Shown here one piece after another: positions 24,570-33,726 of a DNA stretch of 36,575 bases. Position numbers and translations under genes: made by a program. A model generated the notes under the pieces. The model did not search any database. It worked only from the letters and a program-made list of their open reading frames with translations, and had not been told where the DNA came from. Source of the stretch: Alteromonadaceae bacterium. Its GTDB lineage: Bacteria > Pseudomonadota > Gammaproteobacteria > Pseudomonadales > Cellvibrionaceae. Positions within the stretch are counted from its first letter, which is position 1. Each line of letters starts with the position of its first letter. The DNA lies in assembly GCA_002746115.1 (NCBI GenBank), contig NVXL01000003.1:1-36575 (forward strand), read 5' to 3'.

Positions 24570-25322
24570 TTAAAATTGAGGGTTGATTGACCAGTAGGGC
24601 GTTTTTTTATCTTCTTTTGTGAGATCTGCGTAGCGAATAATGCCTGAGAGGCGGGGGCGTTTACTGAGGTTTTCGCCAGTTTTATGGATGGTATTTTGAT
24701 GGAAAATGACAACATCGCCCCGATCTATGGCACAGTTAACGGGCTCAAATTTTTCGGCAATTTGATCATCGATTTCCATTTGAGTGACGCCCAAGTGCTG
24801 AGGAATACGTACAAAATCTAGGGCTTGTTTTTGTGAGCCTCTCGCTAATAGCATCGCGCCGGACTCGGGTGTTAGGTTGTAGACCATCGGGAACCATACC
24901 GAGACCACATCGTGCATGCCTGGGTAACAGGGGGCTTCTTGGTGCCAGGTATAATGTAGCCTAGGGCAGGTGGGGTCATTCCAAAACAATCCGTAGCCAA
25001 CAGGGCTGAGGCGGCCAGGTTCGGTATTGGCGCACTTACCTACTGCGGCAACGAGCTTTGGGTCTGCCATTAGAGAGAGGGCGGCAACGGTATACCACAA
25101 GTCGCCGGTGCAAATTTGGTAGAAGCGTTGCTTATCTTTTTGTTCCATGGCTTGTAAGCCTGCAATCAAATCGGCGTCGCTGGGTATACCCATTAATTGA
25201 GCGACGGTGTTTTCGAGCAGGCCGATTTTGTCGTCACCTAATAAGCCGGGTTTTAATATATAACCGTCTTTTTCATAGGTATCTTGCGTTGTCGGAATCG
25301 CCATTGATTGCAGTGCTGTCAT
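24570..25322 (-). CDS. PhyH-family Fe(II)/2-oxoglutarate dioxygenase, copy 2
   Basis: A 250-residue phytanoyl-CoA dioxygenase-like oxygenase. The metal site is H127-x-E129 (WHQEAPCYPG) with distal H213 (TIHKTG). R224 (KRPRLS) is placed to bind the 2-oxoglutarate carboxylate, and VIFHQN lies just before. Most PhyH enzymes have HxD, so the HxE is unusual but compatible with iron binding. It is collinear, without gaps, with the paralogue at 26619-27371, sharing GLFWNDP, RLHY and SVWFP. It likely hydroxylates a small molecule; the substrate is unknown. Confidence 0.88.
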   Translation of the reverse strand: MTALQSMAIPTTQDTYEKDGYILKPGLLGDDKIGLLENTVAQLMGIPSDADLIAGLQAMEQKDKQRFYQICTGDLWYTVAALSLMADPKLVAAVGKCANTEPGRLSPVGYGLFWNDPTCPRLHYTWHQEAPCYPGMHDVVSVWFPMVYNLTPESGAMLLARGSQKQALDFVRIPQHLGVTQMEIDDQIAEKFEPVNCAIDRGDVVIFHQNTIHKTGENLSKRPRLSGIIRYADLTKEDKKTPYWSINPQF

Positions 25323-25401
25323 AAGTACTTACCTTGAACTTGAGCTTAAACTAGACCCTAAAAACAATCTTGAAAAACAGTCTTAAAAACCAGCCGTTGA
25401 T

Positions 25402-26553
25402 TTAGGAGTTTTGCATTAATTCAAAGTAAGAATATATCTCGCCCTGATAACCGAGGTCACGTAGTTGCTTGGTGATTTCTCGATAGTACGAGCTGGTAAT
25501 GACCATCACGTTATTGTCGCTGGCCGCAGCGGCATTAACATCGCCAACGGTAAAGCCCATAAAGTCTTTATTTTGTTTAATGGGGTCGCCGTCGTAGATA
25601 CCGCAAATTCCTTTGGCCGCGATACTTGAGTTAATCAGTACGTCTTGGCTTACCCAGCTGGCGGAATAAAGGGCAACGCGTTTACCGTCTGTGCCAATGA
25701 GTGCTTCGACGCGTTGATAAAAACGGGTGTTAGTATCTTCGAAATGTTGAGAAGCTGCCTGAGTGTGGGTCTGTTCAGGCATAAAACGCCGTCGTGCTAC
25801 AACGCGTAATACACGGTTATCCGTGGTGCCGTAACCTTCGGTACGATCAAAGCCGACATGTATCGGGCGCAGACCTGAGCGTTCAAGCAAGGCCGAAATA
25901 CTCGCTACGGTAAAGTGATGTAAGTGCTCAAAGTAAAGGCAGTCGGCTTGGTCGCCAAAATCGGTTAAATCAGGAACCTCAATAAATAAGACGCCGTCGG
26001 GCTGGGTTAGTCTGGTTAAATACTGAATGAAGCCGACGGGGTCGTAGACATGCTCAAGTACGTGTCGGGCGACGACTGCGTCAACCGCGAGGTCTTTAAT
26101 GTCGTTTGCGCAGGTGTGTTGGCCGTCCTCTTCGAGCAGTGCTTGGGCGCGTTCGCTATGTTCAATATAATAGGTGCTGGCGCTGTGCTCTTGTTTTAAG
26201 TGTTGTAAAAACTGACCGGTATCACAGCCGACTTCTAATACTTTGGCGTCGGAAAGTTCAATCGCGTCGGCCATAAACTTAGCTTGTTTACCAAATACGA
26301 AAGTTTCCATTTCTGTCACTTCCATACGTCTCATTTGCACTGAGCTTGCATAATATAGATCGAGCGATTCCTGTGTCATCGGGTTGACAACAAAATAATG
26401 GCCACAGCGCTGACATACACAATAGTCGTAATTGATAGGTGAATCAAAGCAGGGCGCAATAAAGGATTTACCGGTATGCGCTTGACTAAAGTCAGCACTT
26501 GCACAACAGGGGCAGGCGGTCAATTTGCCATATTGGGGCGTGTGTGTTGTCAT
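25402..26553 (-). CDS. SAM-dependent methyltransferase with zinc-ribbon-like N-terminus
   Basis: Three parts in order. First is a Cys-rich metal-binding N-terminus (ACPCCASADF and YCVCQRCGHYF). Second is a class I Rossmann methyltransferase with motif I VLEVGCDTGQFL, VVARHVLEHVYDP and LFIEVPDL. Third is a C-terminal Rossmann-like domain ending in GEIYSYFELM. This is the architecture of sugar C-methyltransferases (Methyltransf_13/23/14), although the target here is unknown. The ATG at 26553 is chosen; a GTG at 26613 would add 20 residues without a ribosome site and start five bases after the upstream stop. It is flanked by two near-identical-length PhyH genes. Confidence 0.83.
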   Translation of the reverse strand: MTTHTPQYGKLTACPCCASADFSQAHTGKSFIAPCFDSPINYDYCVCQRCGHYFVVNPMTQESLDLYYASSVQMRRMEVTEMETFVFGKQAKFMADAIELSDAKVLEVGCDTGQFLQHLKQEHSASTYYIEHSERAQALLEEDGQHTCANDIKDLAVDAVVARHVLEHVYDPVGFIQYLTRLTQPDGVLFIEVPDLTDFGDQADCLYFEHLHHFTVASISALLERSGLRPIHVGFDRTEGYGTTDNRVLRVVARRRFMPEQTHTQAASQHFEDTNTRFYQRVEALIGTDGKRVALYSASWVSQDVLINSSIAAKGICGIYDGDPIKQNKDFMGFTVGDVNAAAASDNNVMVITSSYYREITKQLRDLGYQGEIYSYFELMQNS

Positions 26554-26618
26554 GATATCAGGTCTCGATGTTTGCTTAACGTTAAAATCTAATGGCTGAG
26601 TGTTGCTGAGCACGGGGT

Positions 26619-27371
26619 CTAAAAGTCGGGGTTGATTGTCCAGTAGGGGGTTTTTCGTGCTTCGCTGTTAAGGTTGGCGAAGCGGATGATGCCGGATAAT
26701 CTTGGCCTTTGGGTGCTGTTAATGCCGGTTTTATGAATAATATTTTGATGGAAAATAATGGCGTCGCCCCGGTTCATGGCGCAGGGGACGATGTCGAATT
26801 TTTGGGCCACTTGTTCACTAATTTCCATCTGGGTGACGCCGCCTTGCTGGGCCTCGCTACTACAGTCGATATATTCCCCGTGCGAGCCTTTGGCGACAAG
26901 CATTGGGCCGCAGGCTTCGACTAAGTCGTAAACAAGGGGGAACCAAACGGATACGACATTGGTTAACCCGGGGTAATAAGCGGCTTCTTGATGCCATTTG
27001 TAATGTAGGCGTGGGCAGGCAGGGTCATTCCAAAATAGGCCGTGGCCAACAGGGCTAAGTTGCCCGGGCTCTGATCCGCTGTATTTTGCTACTTGTTCTA
27101 TTAGTTTGACGTCGGTCATGAGGCCGAGGGCTGCAACGGTAAACCAAATTTCTTGTGTGCAAAGTTGATAGAACTGGGATTTGTTATTTTGCTCGGTTTG
27201 CCTTAAGCCCTCGATTAAATCTTGCTCGGGGTCTAAGCCTAAGCGGTGGGAGAGGGTTTGCTCTAAAGCTGTCAATTTGTCGTCGCTAAATAGGGATGGG
27301 TGAATGACATAGCCGTCGCGCTCATAAGCACGCAGGGTGTCATCGATTACATTTGCCTGTGATGTTGGCAT
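26619..27371 (-). CDS. PhyH-family Fe(II)/2-oxoglutarate dioxygenase, copy 1
   Basis: A 250-residue paralogue of the gene at 24570, equal in length and collinear. The metal ligands H127, E129 (KWHQEAAYYPG) and H213 (IIHKTG) and the 2-oxoglutarate Arg R224 (QRPRLS) sit at identical numbers. It is the first gene of the minus-strand run and has GGTGA five bases before the ATG. Conserved active sites in both copies imply that both work, perhaps on successive positions or related substrates. Together with the methyltransferase between them they suggest a tailoring pathway. Confidence 0.88.
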   Translation of the reverse strand: MPTSQANVIDDTLRAYERDGYVIHPSLFSDDKLTALEQTLSHRLGLDPEQDLIEGLRQTEQNNKSQFYQLCTQEIWFTVAALGLMTDVKLIEQVAKYSGSEPGQLSPVGHGLFWNDPACPRLHYKWHQEAAYYPGLTNVVSVWFPLVYDLVEACGPMLVAKGSHGEYIDCSSEAQQGGVTQMEISEQVAQKFDIVPCAMNRGDAIIFHQNIIHKTGINSTQRPRLSGIIRFANLNSEARKTPYWTINPDF

Positions 27372-27746
27372 TTAAATCACCGTTTTCATTACGAATTGAT
27401 AGTACTTTTAAAGATATTAGCGCAAAACTGAACTTTCACCTGCACCATGCCAGCTTTCTGTCATAACTTTTGACGTTTTTGTTCTTTAATTTGATTCTAA
27501 GCAACTAATGTGCCCGGTGTGAATTAAAGGCTGGCGTTTTGGCGCTTGTTTTTAGCTGAAGTGCTGTTAGCTTAAAGTGTTGTTAAGTGAAAATTTGGAA
27601 TGGATAACACGATAAACTTGTGCTCTAAACCGATAGGTATGCGTTGAGAGGTATGTGTTGGATGTGTATGTGTGAAGAGGGCAGATATTGATAACGCTGG
27701 GGGAAGAGTGCGCATCGAGCCTTGAGTTGCTTAGATGCGCTAGGCT
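27372..27746. other. Intergenic region, promoter of the dioxygenase run
   Basis: No gene is seen in these 375 bp. They lie upstream of the PhyH copy 1 start and downstream of the lipoprotein gene, so the operon promoter should lie here. Short GTATG/GTGT-type direct repeats cluster at about 27636-27680; their meaning is unknown. Confidence 0.35.
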
Positions 27747-28211
27747 TTATTTCTGGCGTGAGAACAAATACCGATAAGCCGTACGGAAGCTTGAATTTTG
27801 CATCGGGATGCTGACAATTTCCATATCTTCCAAACGCCAGCCTTTTGCGGCTAGGTGGTTGAGTAGGGTAATCTCGATATAGTTAAACGAGTCGTCCTGA
27901 TCCGCTATGATCTTATGAAAAGCCCAGATTTTATCGATATTGCCTTTGATATAGTCTGTGTTTGTCGCCCATGAATAAAGCGTAGGCGCATCAACATTGA
28001 TTGGCGCGGTAAATTCCCCTTGCGTCTCAGCATAGAAGGATGCGTACTCGATGGAGGCTTCGCCTTGCCCTGAACTCGCCGAATCGCTATGCGGTTGAGT
28101 GGCGGAACAGGCCCCCAAAAACGAGAGAGCACTGAGCAAAAGTACTCTATGAAGTAGAGACTTAAAAAGTCTTTGCTGAATTGACTTAAAGCACGTCGTA
28201 AATACAACCAT
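27747..28211 (-). CDS. Small lipoprotein, unrecognised
   Basis: A 154-residue protein. A long N-terminal charged stretch precedes the hydrophobic signal core and lipobox (SFLGAC, C35), so export as a lipoprotein is likely. The mature part includes FTAPINVDAPTLYSWATN, DKIWAFHKIIAD and LNHLAAKGWRLEDMEI, a compact alpha/beta pattern. I do not recognise it. AGGA lies nine bases before the ATG; an internal start nearer the signal core is possible. It lies 91 bases after the MFS gene in the same direction. Confidence 0.6.
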   Translation of the reverse strand: MVVFTTCFKSIQQRLFKSLLHRVLLLSALSFLGACSATQPHSDSASSGQGEASIEYASFYAETQGEFTAPINVDAPTLYSWATNTDYIKGNIDKIWAFHKIIADQDDSFNYIEITLLNHLAAKGWRLEDMEIVSIPMQNSSFRTAYRYLFSRQK

Positions 28212-28302
28212 AGTTACAGTTCCTGTACTTATCTTAAGTTTTCAGTGTAGCACAGGGTTTTTGGGTAGGCCGCTCAAATAGGGCGGATACTTTCGATCTA
28301 AA

Positions 28303-29490
28303 TTAAACGAGTGAAACCTTGCCAAAAACAGTGGGCGTTTGTTCGCTCGGTTGTGCTGGGACGCTGAATGCGCACACGAGCGATAATAAGGCGAATATCA
28401 CGCCGACAACAAAGACTGCGCTGGGGTTGCTGATCCAGACTAAGCCGAGTATGGCTGGAATTACCACAGCAGCAATATGGTTAATGGTAAAGCTGACACT
28501 TGAAGTTGCAGCGATGTCTTTGTGTTGGGCGATTTTTTGAAAGTAGGTGGTCATGGCAATCGCAAAGGCGAAAAACAAGTGATCTATAACGTAGAGAGTG
28601 GCTGCGGCGTAGGCGTTTTGAACCAGCGCATAACCGGAAAATACGCAGATAAGGCCGAGGTATTCGAAAATCAGGGCTTTTCGCTCGCCAATTTTGCCAA
28701 TAAGTTTTCCGATTTTGGCTGCAAAAAACAGGTTAAATACATAATTGGCGATGAACAGCGCACTGATGTCTCCGACGGAAAATCCGTATTTCTCAACCAT
28801 CATAAAGCCTGCAAAGACTACGAATATTTGTCGGCGTGCACCGCTTAAAAATACCAAAGCATAATATAGCCAATAACGCTTACGCAAAACGAGTTTTTTA
28901 CTTTGAGTACCCTCTTGTTTAAACTTTGGTGCAAGTTTAAACAAACCAAAAATTGCTAGTAATCCAAATGCGCCAACACCAAGGTATACCCAGCGATACG
29001 CCACATCAAATACTTCCATCGCGATCCAGGTCGTAGCATAAGCAAGCAGCGAGCCTACGGCTTTGACAGAAAGGACTTTGCCTAAAAAGTGGGCGGTATC
29101 GGCTTTGTCTAACCATTGTAAAGTGAGGGACTTGTGAATGGTTTCAAAATAGTGAAAGCCGGTAGACATGACGACGGTGGTAAAATAGAGTCCGTATTCG
29201 AAGGGCATGAATCCGGTCAGGGCAACACCGGCAAGGGTTAGGGCAAGTGCGAACATTAAGAACGCTTGCTCTTTAATGATGAGTAATACAAATACGGCGG
29301 TAAAGGCGAGAAAGCCTGGGATCTCCCTGACGCTTTGCAGTAAGCCTATTTCAATCCCTGTGAAAGCGGCTTTTTCGATGACGAAGTTGTTTAGCAGTAC
29401 CATCCAAACGCCAAAACCGAAAGCCATTACAAAAGTGGTGCTGAGTAATAGCCCTTCGGGGCGCTTAAAGAAACGTGACAATCGCTGCAT
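28303..29490 (-). CDS. MFS transporter
   Basis: A 395-residue major facilitator protein with about 12 hydrophobic segments and a central charged loop around residues 190-205 (KFKQEGTQSKKLVLRKRY). The first helix is GLLLSTTFVMAFGFGVWMVL, and the C-half starts at YYALVFLSGARRQIF. The substrate cannot be read from the sequence. It lies 46 bases downstream of the GT71-type gene, which suggests cotranscription and export or uptake linked to that pathway. AGG precedes the ATG. Confidence 0.85.
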   Translation of the reverse strand: MQRLSRFFKRPEGLLLSTTFVMAFGFGVWMVLLNNFVIEKAAFTGIEIGLLQSVREIPGFLAFTAVFVLLIIKEQAFLMFALALTLAGVALTGFMPFEYGLYFTTVVMSTGFHYFETIHKSLTLQWLDKADTAHFLGKVLSVKAVGSLLAYATTWIAMEVFDVAYRWVYLGVGAFGLLAIFGLFKLAPKFKQEGTQSKKLVLRKRYWLYYALVFLSGARRQIFVVFAGFMMVEKYGFSVGDISALFIANYVFNLFFAAKIGKLIGKIGERKALIFEYLGLICVFSGYALVQNAYAAATLYVIDHLFFAFAIAMTTYFQKIAQHKDIAATSSVSFTINHIAAVVIPAILGLVWISNPSAVFVVGVIFALLSLVCAFSVPAQPSEQTPTVFGKVSLV

Positions 29491-29536
29491 CTAAAACCTG
29501 TTAATTTTTTGTGGAGTGTTTTGGAGTCGTGTTATT

Positions 29537-30691
29537 TTACGGGTTAAACGTTTTAAACACAGCGTTATAGTCGTTTAATATTTCGTTCCAAATGTCCGTT
29601 GCGATAATTTGCGTACGGCGTATCTCATCGGTGAGTGCTTGGGCTTTGTTAGGCTGGTCTCTAACGCCAATGCAAAGCGGGTCATGTTTGATATAAACCC
29701 ACGCGCCGGAATCGACCCACGCATTCCATTCGCCTTCTTTGGTATCAAAGGCTTGTATGGTCATGTGTATCCAGGTTTGCCTGCCAGCAGGGTCGTGCTG
29801 GATCATGCCGTAACCTTCAAACTCGTCGTTGCCGCTTACCTTGCCGACGATACCGGGGGATTTTTCAATCAAGGAGTAATCTTCACCTGTTGCACGAAAG
29901 GATAAGGCGTAACAATCTTTATCGCCGTAGCTGAGTTCATGATAATCCTTCGATTGTAGGCTCATATACAAGCACATCTGCATGCCTTTTTTGTGCTTAG
30001 CTTTGTTGATCAGCAGTTGGCCGCTTTCGAACTCGAATTCGCCGATTTCAGGCGCTTCGATGCCGAGAAGGCGATGTAAGCACACTTTTTTATCGGGCGC
30101 TGTAAAGCAGTCACCGACTTTAAACTGCCAAAAGTCCTTCCAGATCAATGCGCCGGTTTTTTGATATTCTGGGGTCTCGAATAGGTAGGAGGGGTCTCGA
30201 ATAGGGAGATCGTCACTATCGATAAACAATACTTCTTGAAAGCTTGATGCACAGATGGCCATGGGCTTTATTTGAAAGCCGCGTTTGTTGATGCCTTTGT
30301 ATGCGGGCACTTCGTCTAGGTTGACGCAGCGAACACCGTCGATGGCTTCGAGGCTGTTGATTGCATCTTGAGGGAGTTCACCGCTGTCGGCATAACACCA
30401 TTCGATTGGAAGGTTGCAGCCGTGCTGGCGAAGTAATTTGACCACAACAAGGCCGGTGCTAAACAGGGGTACACCGCCACCGCAGATAACGATGCCTCGA
30501 CCTTCGCCCACGTTAACGGGGTATTCAGGGTGGTCGTCTACGCTCAGGACTGAGTGTACTTTGGCTTGTAGCTCGGCTAGTTTTGCCTTGTTAAAAGTTT
30601 TACGCCAGAGGTTGTCTCGACGCCCGCGAGGGGTGAGATAGCGGTATTTGAGGTCGTTTAAATGAGACCAAATTTGTTTGAGTTTATTCAT
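29537..30691 (-). CDS. GT71 (Mnn1/Mnn2-like) alpha-mannosyltransferase family protein
   Basis: A 384-residue glycosyltransferase. RGIVICGGG opens the nucleotide-sugar fold, LPIEWCYADSGELP follows, and the DxD metal motif is D158-S-D160 in LFIDSDDLPIRDPSYLFE, then GALIWKDFW. This order (GGG loop, IEW..Y, DSD, RDP, LFW-like) is that of fungal Mnn1/Mnn2 mannosyltransferases (Mannosyl_trans3). There is no N-terminal membrane anchor, unlike the Golgi enzymes, so it should be cytosolic. Such proteins are uncommon in bacteria, so lateral transfer is possible. The donor and acceptor are unknown. It is divergent from polB. Confidence 0.78.
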   Translation of the reverse strand: MNKLKQIWSHLNDLKYRYLTPRGRRDNLWRKTFNKAKLAELQAKVHSVLSVDDHPEYPVNVGEGRGIVICGGGVPLFSTGLVVVKLLRQHGCNLPIEWCYADSGELPQDAINSLEAIDGVRCVNLDEVPAYKGINKRGFQIKPMAICASSFQEVLFIDSDDLPIRDPSYLFETPEYQKTGALIWKDFWQFKVGDCFTAPDKKVCLHRLLGIEAPEIGEFEFESGQLLINKAKHKKGMQMCLYMSLQSKDYHELSYGDKDCYALSFRATGEDYSLIEKSPGIVGKVSGNDEFEGYGMIQHDPAGRQTWIHMTIQAFDTKEGEWNAWVDSGAWVYIKHDPLCIGVRDQPNKAQALTDEIRRTQIIATDIWNEILNDYNAVFKTFNP

Positions 30692-31108
30692 AAAAGAAGT
30701 GCAAATGTCCTGTAACGTATTGCGGTGGTGCGTCTCTAGCGTTGGCAGTCTTATTTCGGGCGATTATAACACCATTACATCTTCGCTTTAGCGACGGGGT
30801 AGGGATTATCTGACTGTTGGGTGTATTTCTTTAGTGGTGATAATGAGGGTGGTGATATCGAATAATCGGAGCAATTAAAGCTCTTTAAGCTGATGTAGCT
30901 CGCCGGCTCAGGCTACGATGTAGCCCCGGTGATTGTTAGCCCGTGATTGTTAGTCTGTGAATATTGGGCTGTATATTACGTATATTGAGACAAGTGTGGT
31001 GTGCTATCTTGGGTGTTGGTACCAGGGTTAAGGTGCTGGTAATACGCGTGTTAAGCATTTCGGTTTTAGATTTTGGTTTGGGTTTTTTGAGAATAGCATG
31101 AACAACAC
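30692..31108. other. Divergent promoter region between the GT71 gene and polB
   Basis: 417 bp without a gene. It contains a direct repeat GTGATTGTTAG at 30929-30939 and 30943-30953. A CTGT at 30969 resembles half a LexA site but lacks the second half. A four-codon ATG frame at 31098 overlaps the polB ATG as ATGA. Confidence 0.4.
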
Positions 31109-33670
31109 ATGAACAAGATCTGTCGCCACGAGGGCTTTTTACTCACACGCCAATGGCAAGACCGCAATGGCGCTTTGGAGTTGGTGTTTTGGTTGAAAGG
31201 TGCCGAGCAAGCCCTCAAGCTCGTTTTTACGGGTCAGCAGTCGGTTTTTTTTGTTTCTGCTAATCAACTTGAGGCTTGTCGGGCGGTGCTAGACCGCCTG
31301 TCACTCCGCTGGGAGGAGAAGGCGGTTCAGTTGTGTGACTTTGAACATCAGCCGGTGAGGGCTTTCTATTTTAATCAGCAAAAGCAGCTCTATTATGCGC
31401 GTGATCAGTTAAAACAAAAGGGTGTGATTTTACTGGAAGCGGACATTCAGCCGAGTGATCGCTTTTTGATGGAACGCTTTATTACCGCTGGTGCCTGCGT
31501 TAATGGCGAGGCGCGTCAGCGTGATGGTTACCTCGAATATTACAATCCGCAAATTAAAGCGGTCGATTTCCGCCCGGGTTTACGGGTCTTATCGCTAGAT
31601 ATAGAAACCTCGATGCGCGGTGACAAGCTATATTCGATTGCTTGCACATGTTACACCTACCATATTAAGGGAAGCTACGAGCAGCCGGAGGCTGATCGTA
31701 TTTTTATGGTGGGACAGGCTGATGAAATCAATAACGACATCAGTCATGACAACAATAACAATAACAATGAAGACGACGGCATACTGAAGGCGGCGCTGGA
31801 GTTGTATACCGATGAGAAAATGCTGCTAAATGCATTTCTGGCCTGGTACCAACATTACGATGCTGACGTTATTATCGGCTGGAATGTGATTAATTTTGAT
31901 TTTAGATTTTTACAAAAAAAATCCGATGAACATCGCATATCTTTGAAATTAGGACGCGGGGGAACCTTACCTGATTGGCGGCAGTCACGGCGCGACGAAC
32001 ACCACTTTACCCTGCTTTTACCGGGCCGAAGTGTGCTCGACGGTATCGATACGCTTAAGTCTGCGACCTATATGTTCGAAAGTTTTGCGCTGGATTCGGT
32101 TGCTAAAAGCTTGTTAAATCGCGGAAAGTTATTGGATAATAAAGAAACACGTGGTAACGATATCACTGATTTGTTTCTCAGCGATAAGTTATCTTTGGCC
32201 GCGTATAATTTGCGAGATTGTCAATTGGTCTGGGATATATTCGAGCATACGAAGTTAATGGATTTTGCCTTAGAGCGCGCTCACTTGACGGGTTTGTCTA
32301 TGGATCGCTTTGGCGGCTCGGTGGCCGCGTTTGATCATCGCTATTTACCTCGCTTACATAGGGAGGGGTATGTCGCGCCGTGCTTACAAGATGAGCCCGA
32401 GGGGGTTGGTAGCCCCGGGGGCTATGTAATGGACTCAACGCCGGGCTTGTATCGTTACGTTTTAGTTCTTGATTTTAAAAGCCTATACCCTAGCATTATT
32501 CGAACATTTAAAATCGATCCAATGGCCTTAATTAAAGGGCGTAAATTGGCTCAGGATGCTTTGGGTGCCTTGGATGAAGGTAATAAAGCCACCAACGAAG
32601 AGGCGTTCATTCGAGACCGGCTAGAAACGAAAAACCTCAATACTGAATCATTGGTAGCTGGTTTTAACGGTGCTGTTTTTGATAAACAATCTGCATTGTT
32701 GCCCGATATTATTACCGAATTGTGGCAGGCTCGTGACCACGCTAAGCGTGACAAAAACGCCTCGATGAGTCAGGCCATTAAAATTATCATGAACTCTTTT
32801 TACGGCGTGCTCGGAACGCCAGGTTGTCGATTTTTTGATTATCGCCTACCAAGCTCCATTACTTTACGCGGGCACCAGATTTTAACGCAAACTAAGACGC
32901 TGATTGAGCAGCAGGGTCATAAAGTGATTTATGGCGATACAGATTCGGTGTTTGTATATCTAGACATGCAGGGCGAAACAAAGCCTGCCGCTCAAATTAA
33001 CCAAGTCGGCAAGCAGTTAGCGAATGATTTAAATCAGTGGTGGACGGATTATATTCAAGAGCGTTATCAGCTTGAAAGTTATTTGGAATTAGAGTTTGAG
33101 ACGGCTTTTGAACGTTTTGTTATGCCTACAATTCGAGGCTCAGAAAAAGGCAGTAAAAAGCGTTACGCCGGGCGCTTATTAGACGGTGGTGCCGATGACT
33201 CCTTGATATTTAAGGGCTTAGAAGCGGTACGCACCGACTGGACGATGCTGGCTAGGCGCTTTCAGCGGGAGTTATATCGGCGTATTTTTTTTGACGAGCC
33301 CTATGAGCAGTATATTCGTGATTTGGTAGCGGATGTGCTTGCCGGAAGGTGCGATGACGAACTAGTCTATCGAAAACGCTTGCGCAGGCAATTGGACGAG
33401 TATGTTCGTAATATTCCACCACATGTACAGGCCGCCCGAATTGCTGAGGCGAATCGTGCTGAGCTGGATTTACCTGTGCAGTACCGCCGGGGGAGCTGGG
33501 TAAGCTATGTGTTGACGGCAAGTGGCCCGCAGCCGCTAGAATATTGTATTGCCAAGCTAGATTACGAGGAATACATCGAGCGGCAAGTTATCCCGGTTGC
33601 TGACGGGGTATTACATTTTTTGGGACAATCTTTTGAGGAAATTGCAGGGCCGCAGTTTTCACTATTTTAA
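31109..33670 (+). CDS. polB: DNA polymerase II (family B)
   Basis: A repair and translesion family-B polymerase with 3'-5' proofreading. The exonuclease motifs are D164/E166 (LSLDIETS), D264 (NVINFDF) and Y366/D370 (YNLRDC). The polymerase motifs are D455 with SLYPSIIR, KIIMNSFYG (558-566) and YGDTDS (608-613); KKRYAG also is present. All catalytic residues are intact. At 853 residues it is about 70 longer than E. coli PolB (783); part of the excess is an Asn/Asp-rich insert at about 209-224 just after exonuclease motif I. No clear ribosome site. No full LexA box upstream, although E. coli polB is SOS-induced. Confidence 0.96.
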   Translation: MNKICRHEGFLLTRQWQDRNGALELVFWLKGAEQALKLVFTGQQSVFFVSANQLEACRAVLDRLSLRWEEKAVQLCDFEHQPVRAFYFNQQKQLYYARDQLKQKGVILLEADIQPSDRFLMERFITAGACVNGEARQRDGYLEYYNPQIKAVDFRPGLRVLSLDIETSMRGDKLYSIACTCYTYHIKGSYEQPEADRIFMVGQADEINNDISHDNNNNNNEDDGILKAALELYTDEKMLLNAFLAWYQHYDADVIIGWNVINFDFRFLQKKSDEHRISLKLGRGGTLPDWRQSRRDEHHFTLLLPGRSVLDGIDTLKSATYMFESFALDSVAKSLLNRGKLLDNKETRGNDITDLFLSDKLSLAAYNLRDCQLVWDIFEHTKLMDFALERAHLTGLSMDRFGGSVAAFDHRYLPRLHREGYVAPCLQDEPEGVGSPGGYVMDSTPGLYRYVLVLDFKSLYPSIIRTFKIDPMALIKGRKLAQDALGALDEGNKATNEEAFIRDRLETKNLNTESLVAGFNGAVFDKQSALLPDIITELWQARDHAKRDKNASMSQAIKIIMNSFYGVLGTPGCRFFDYRLPSSITLRGHQILTQTKTLIEQQGHKVIYGDTDSVFVYLDMQGETKPAAQINQVGKQLANDLNQWWTDYIQERYQLESYLELEFETAFERFVMPTIRGSEKGSKKRYAGRLLDGGADDSLIFKGLEAVRTDWTMLARRFQRELYRRIFFDEPYEQYIRDLVADVLAGRCDDELVYRKRLRRQLDEYVRNIPPHVQAARIAEANRAELDLPVQYRRGSWVSYVLTASGPQPLEYCIAKLDYEEYIERQVIPVADGVLHFLGQSFEEIAGPQFSLF

Positions 33671-33726
33671 CTGTCTACAAGCGAGTCGTTTTTCTTGGTT
33701 TTATAGTTAATATTTCTAGCTAATGT

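Noticed and set aside
30969-30984. Possible LexA box before polB
   Set aside because: CTGT is present, but the expected ACAG at the right spacing is TATA. Only half a site.
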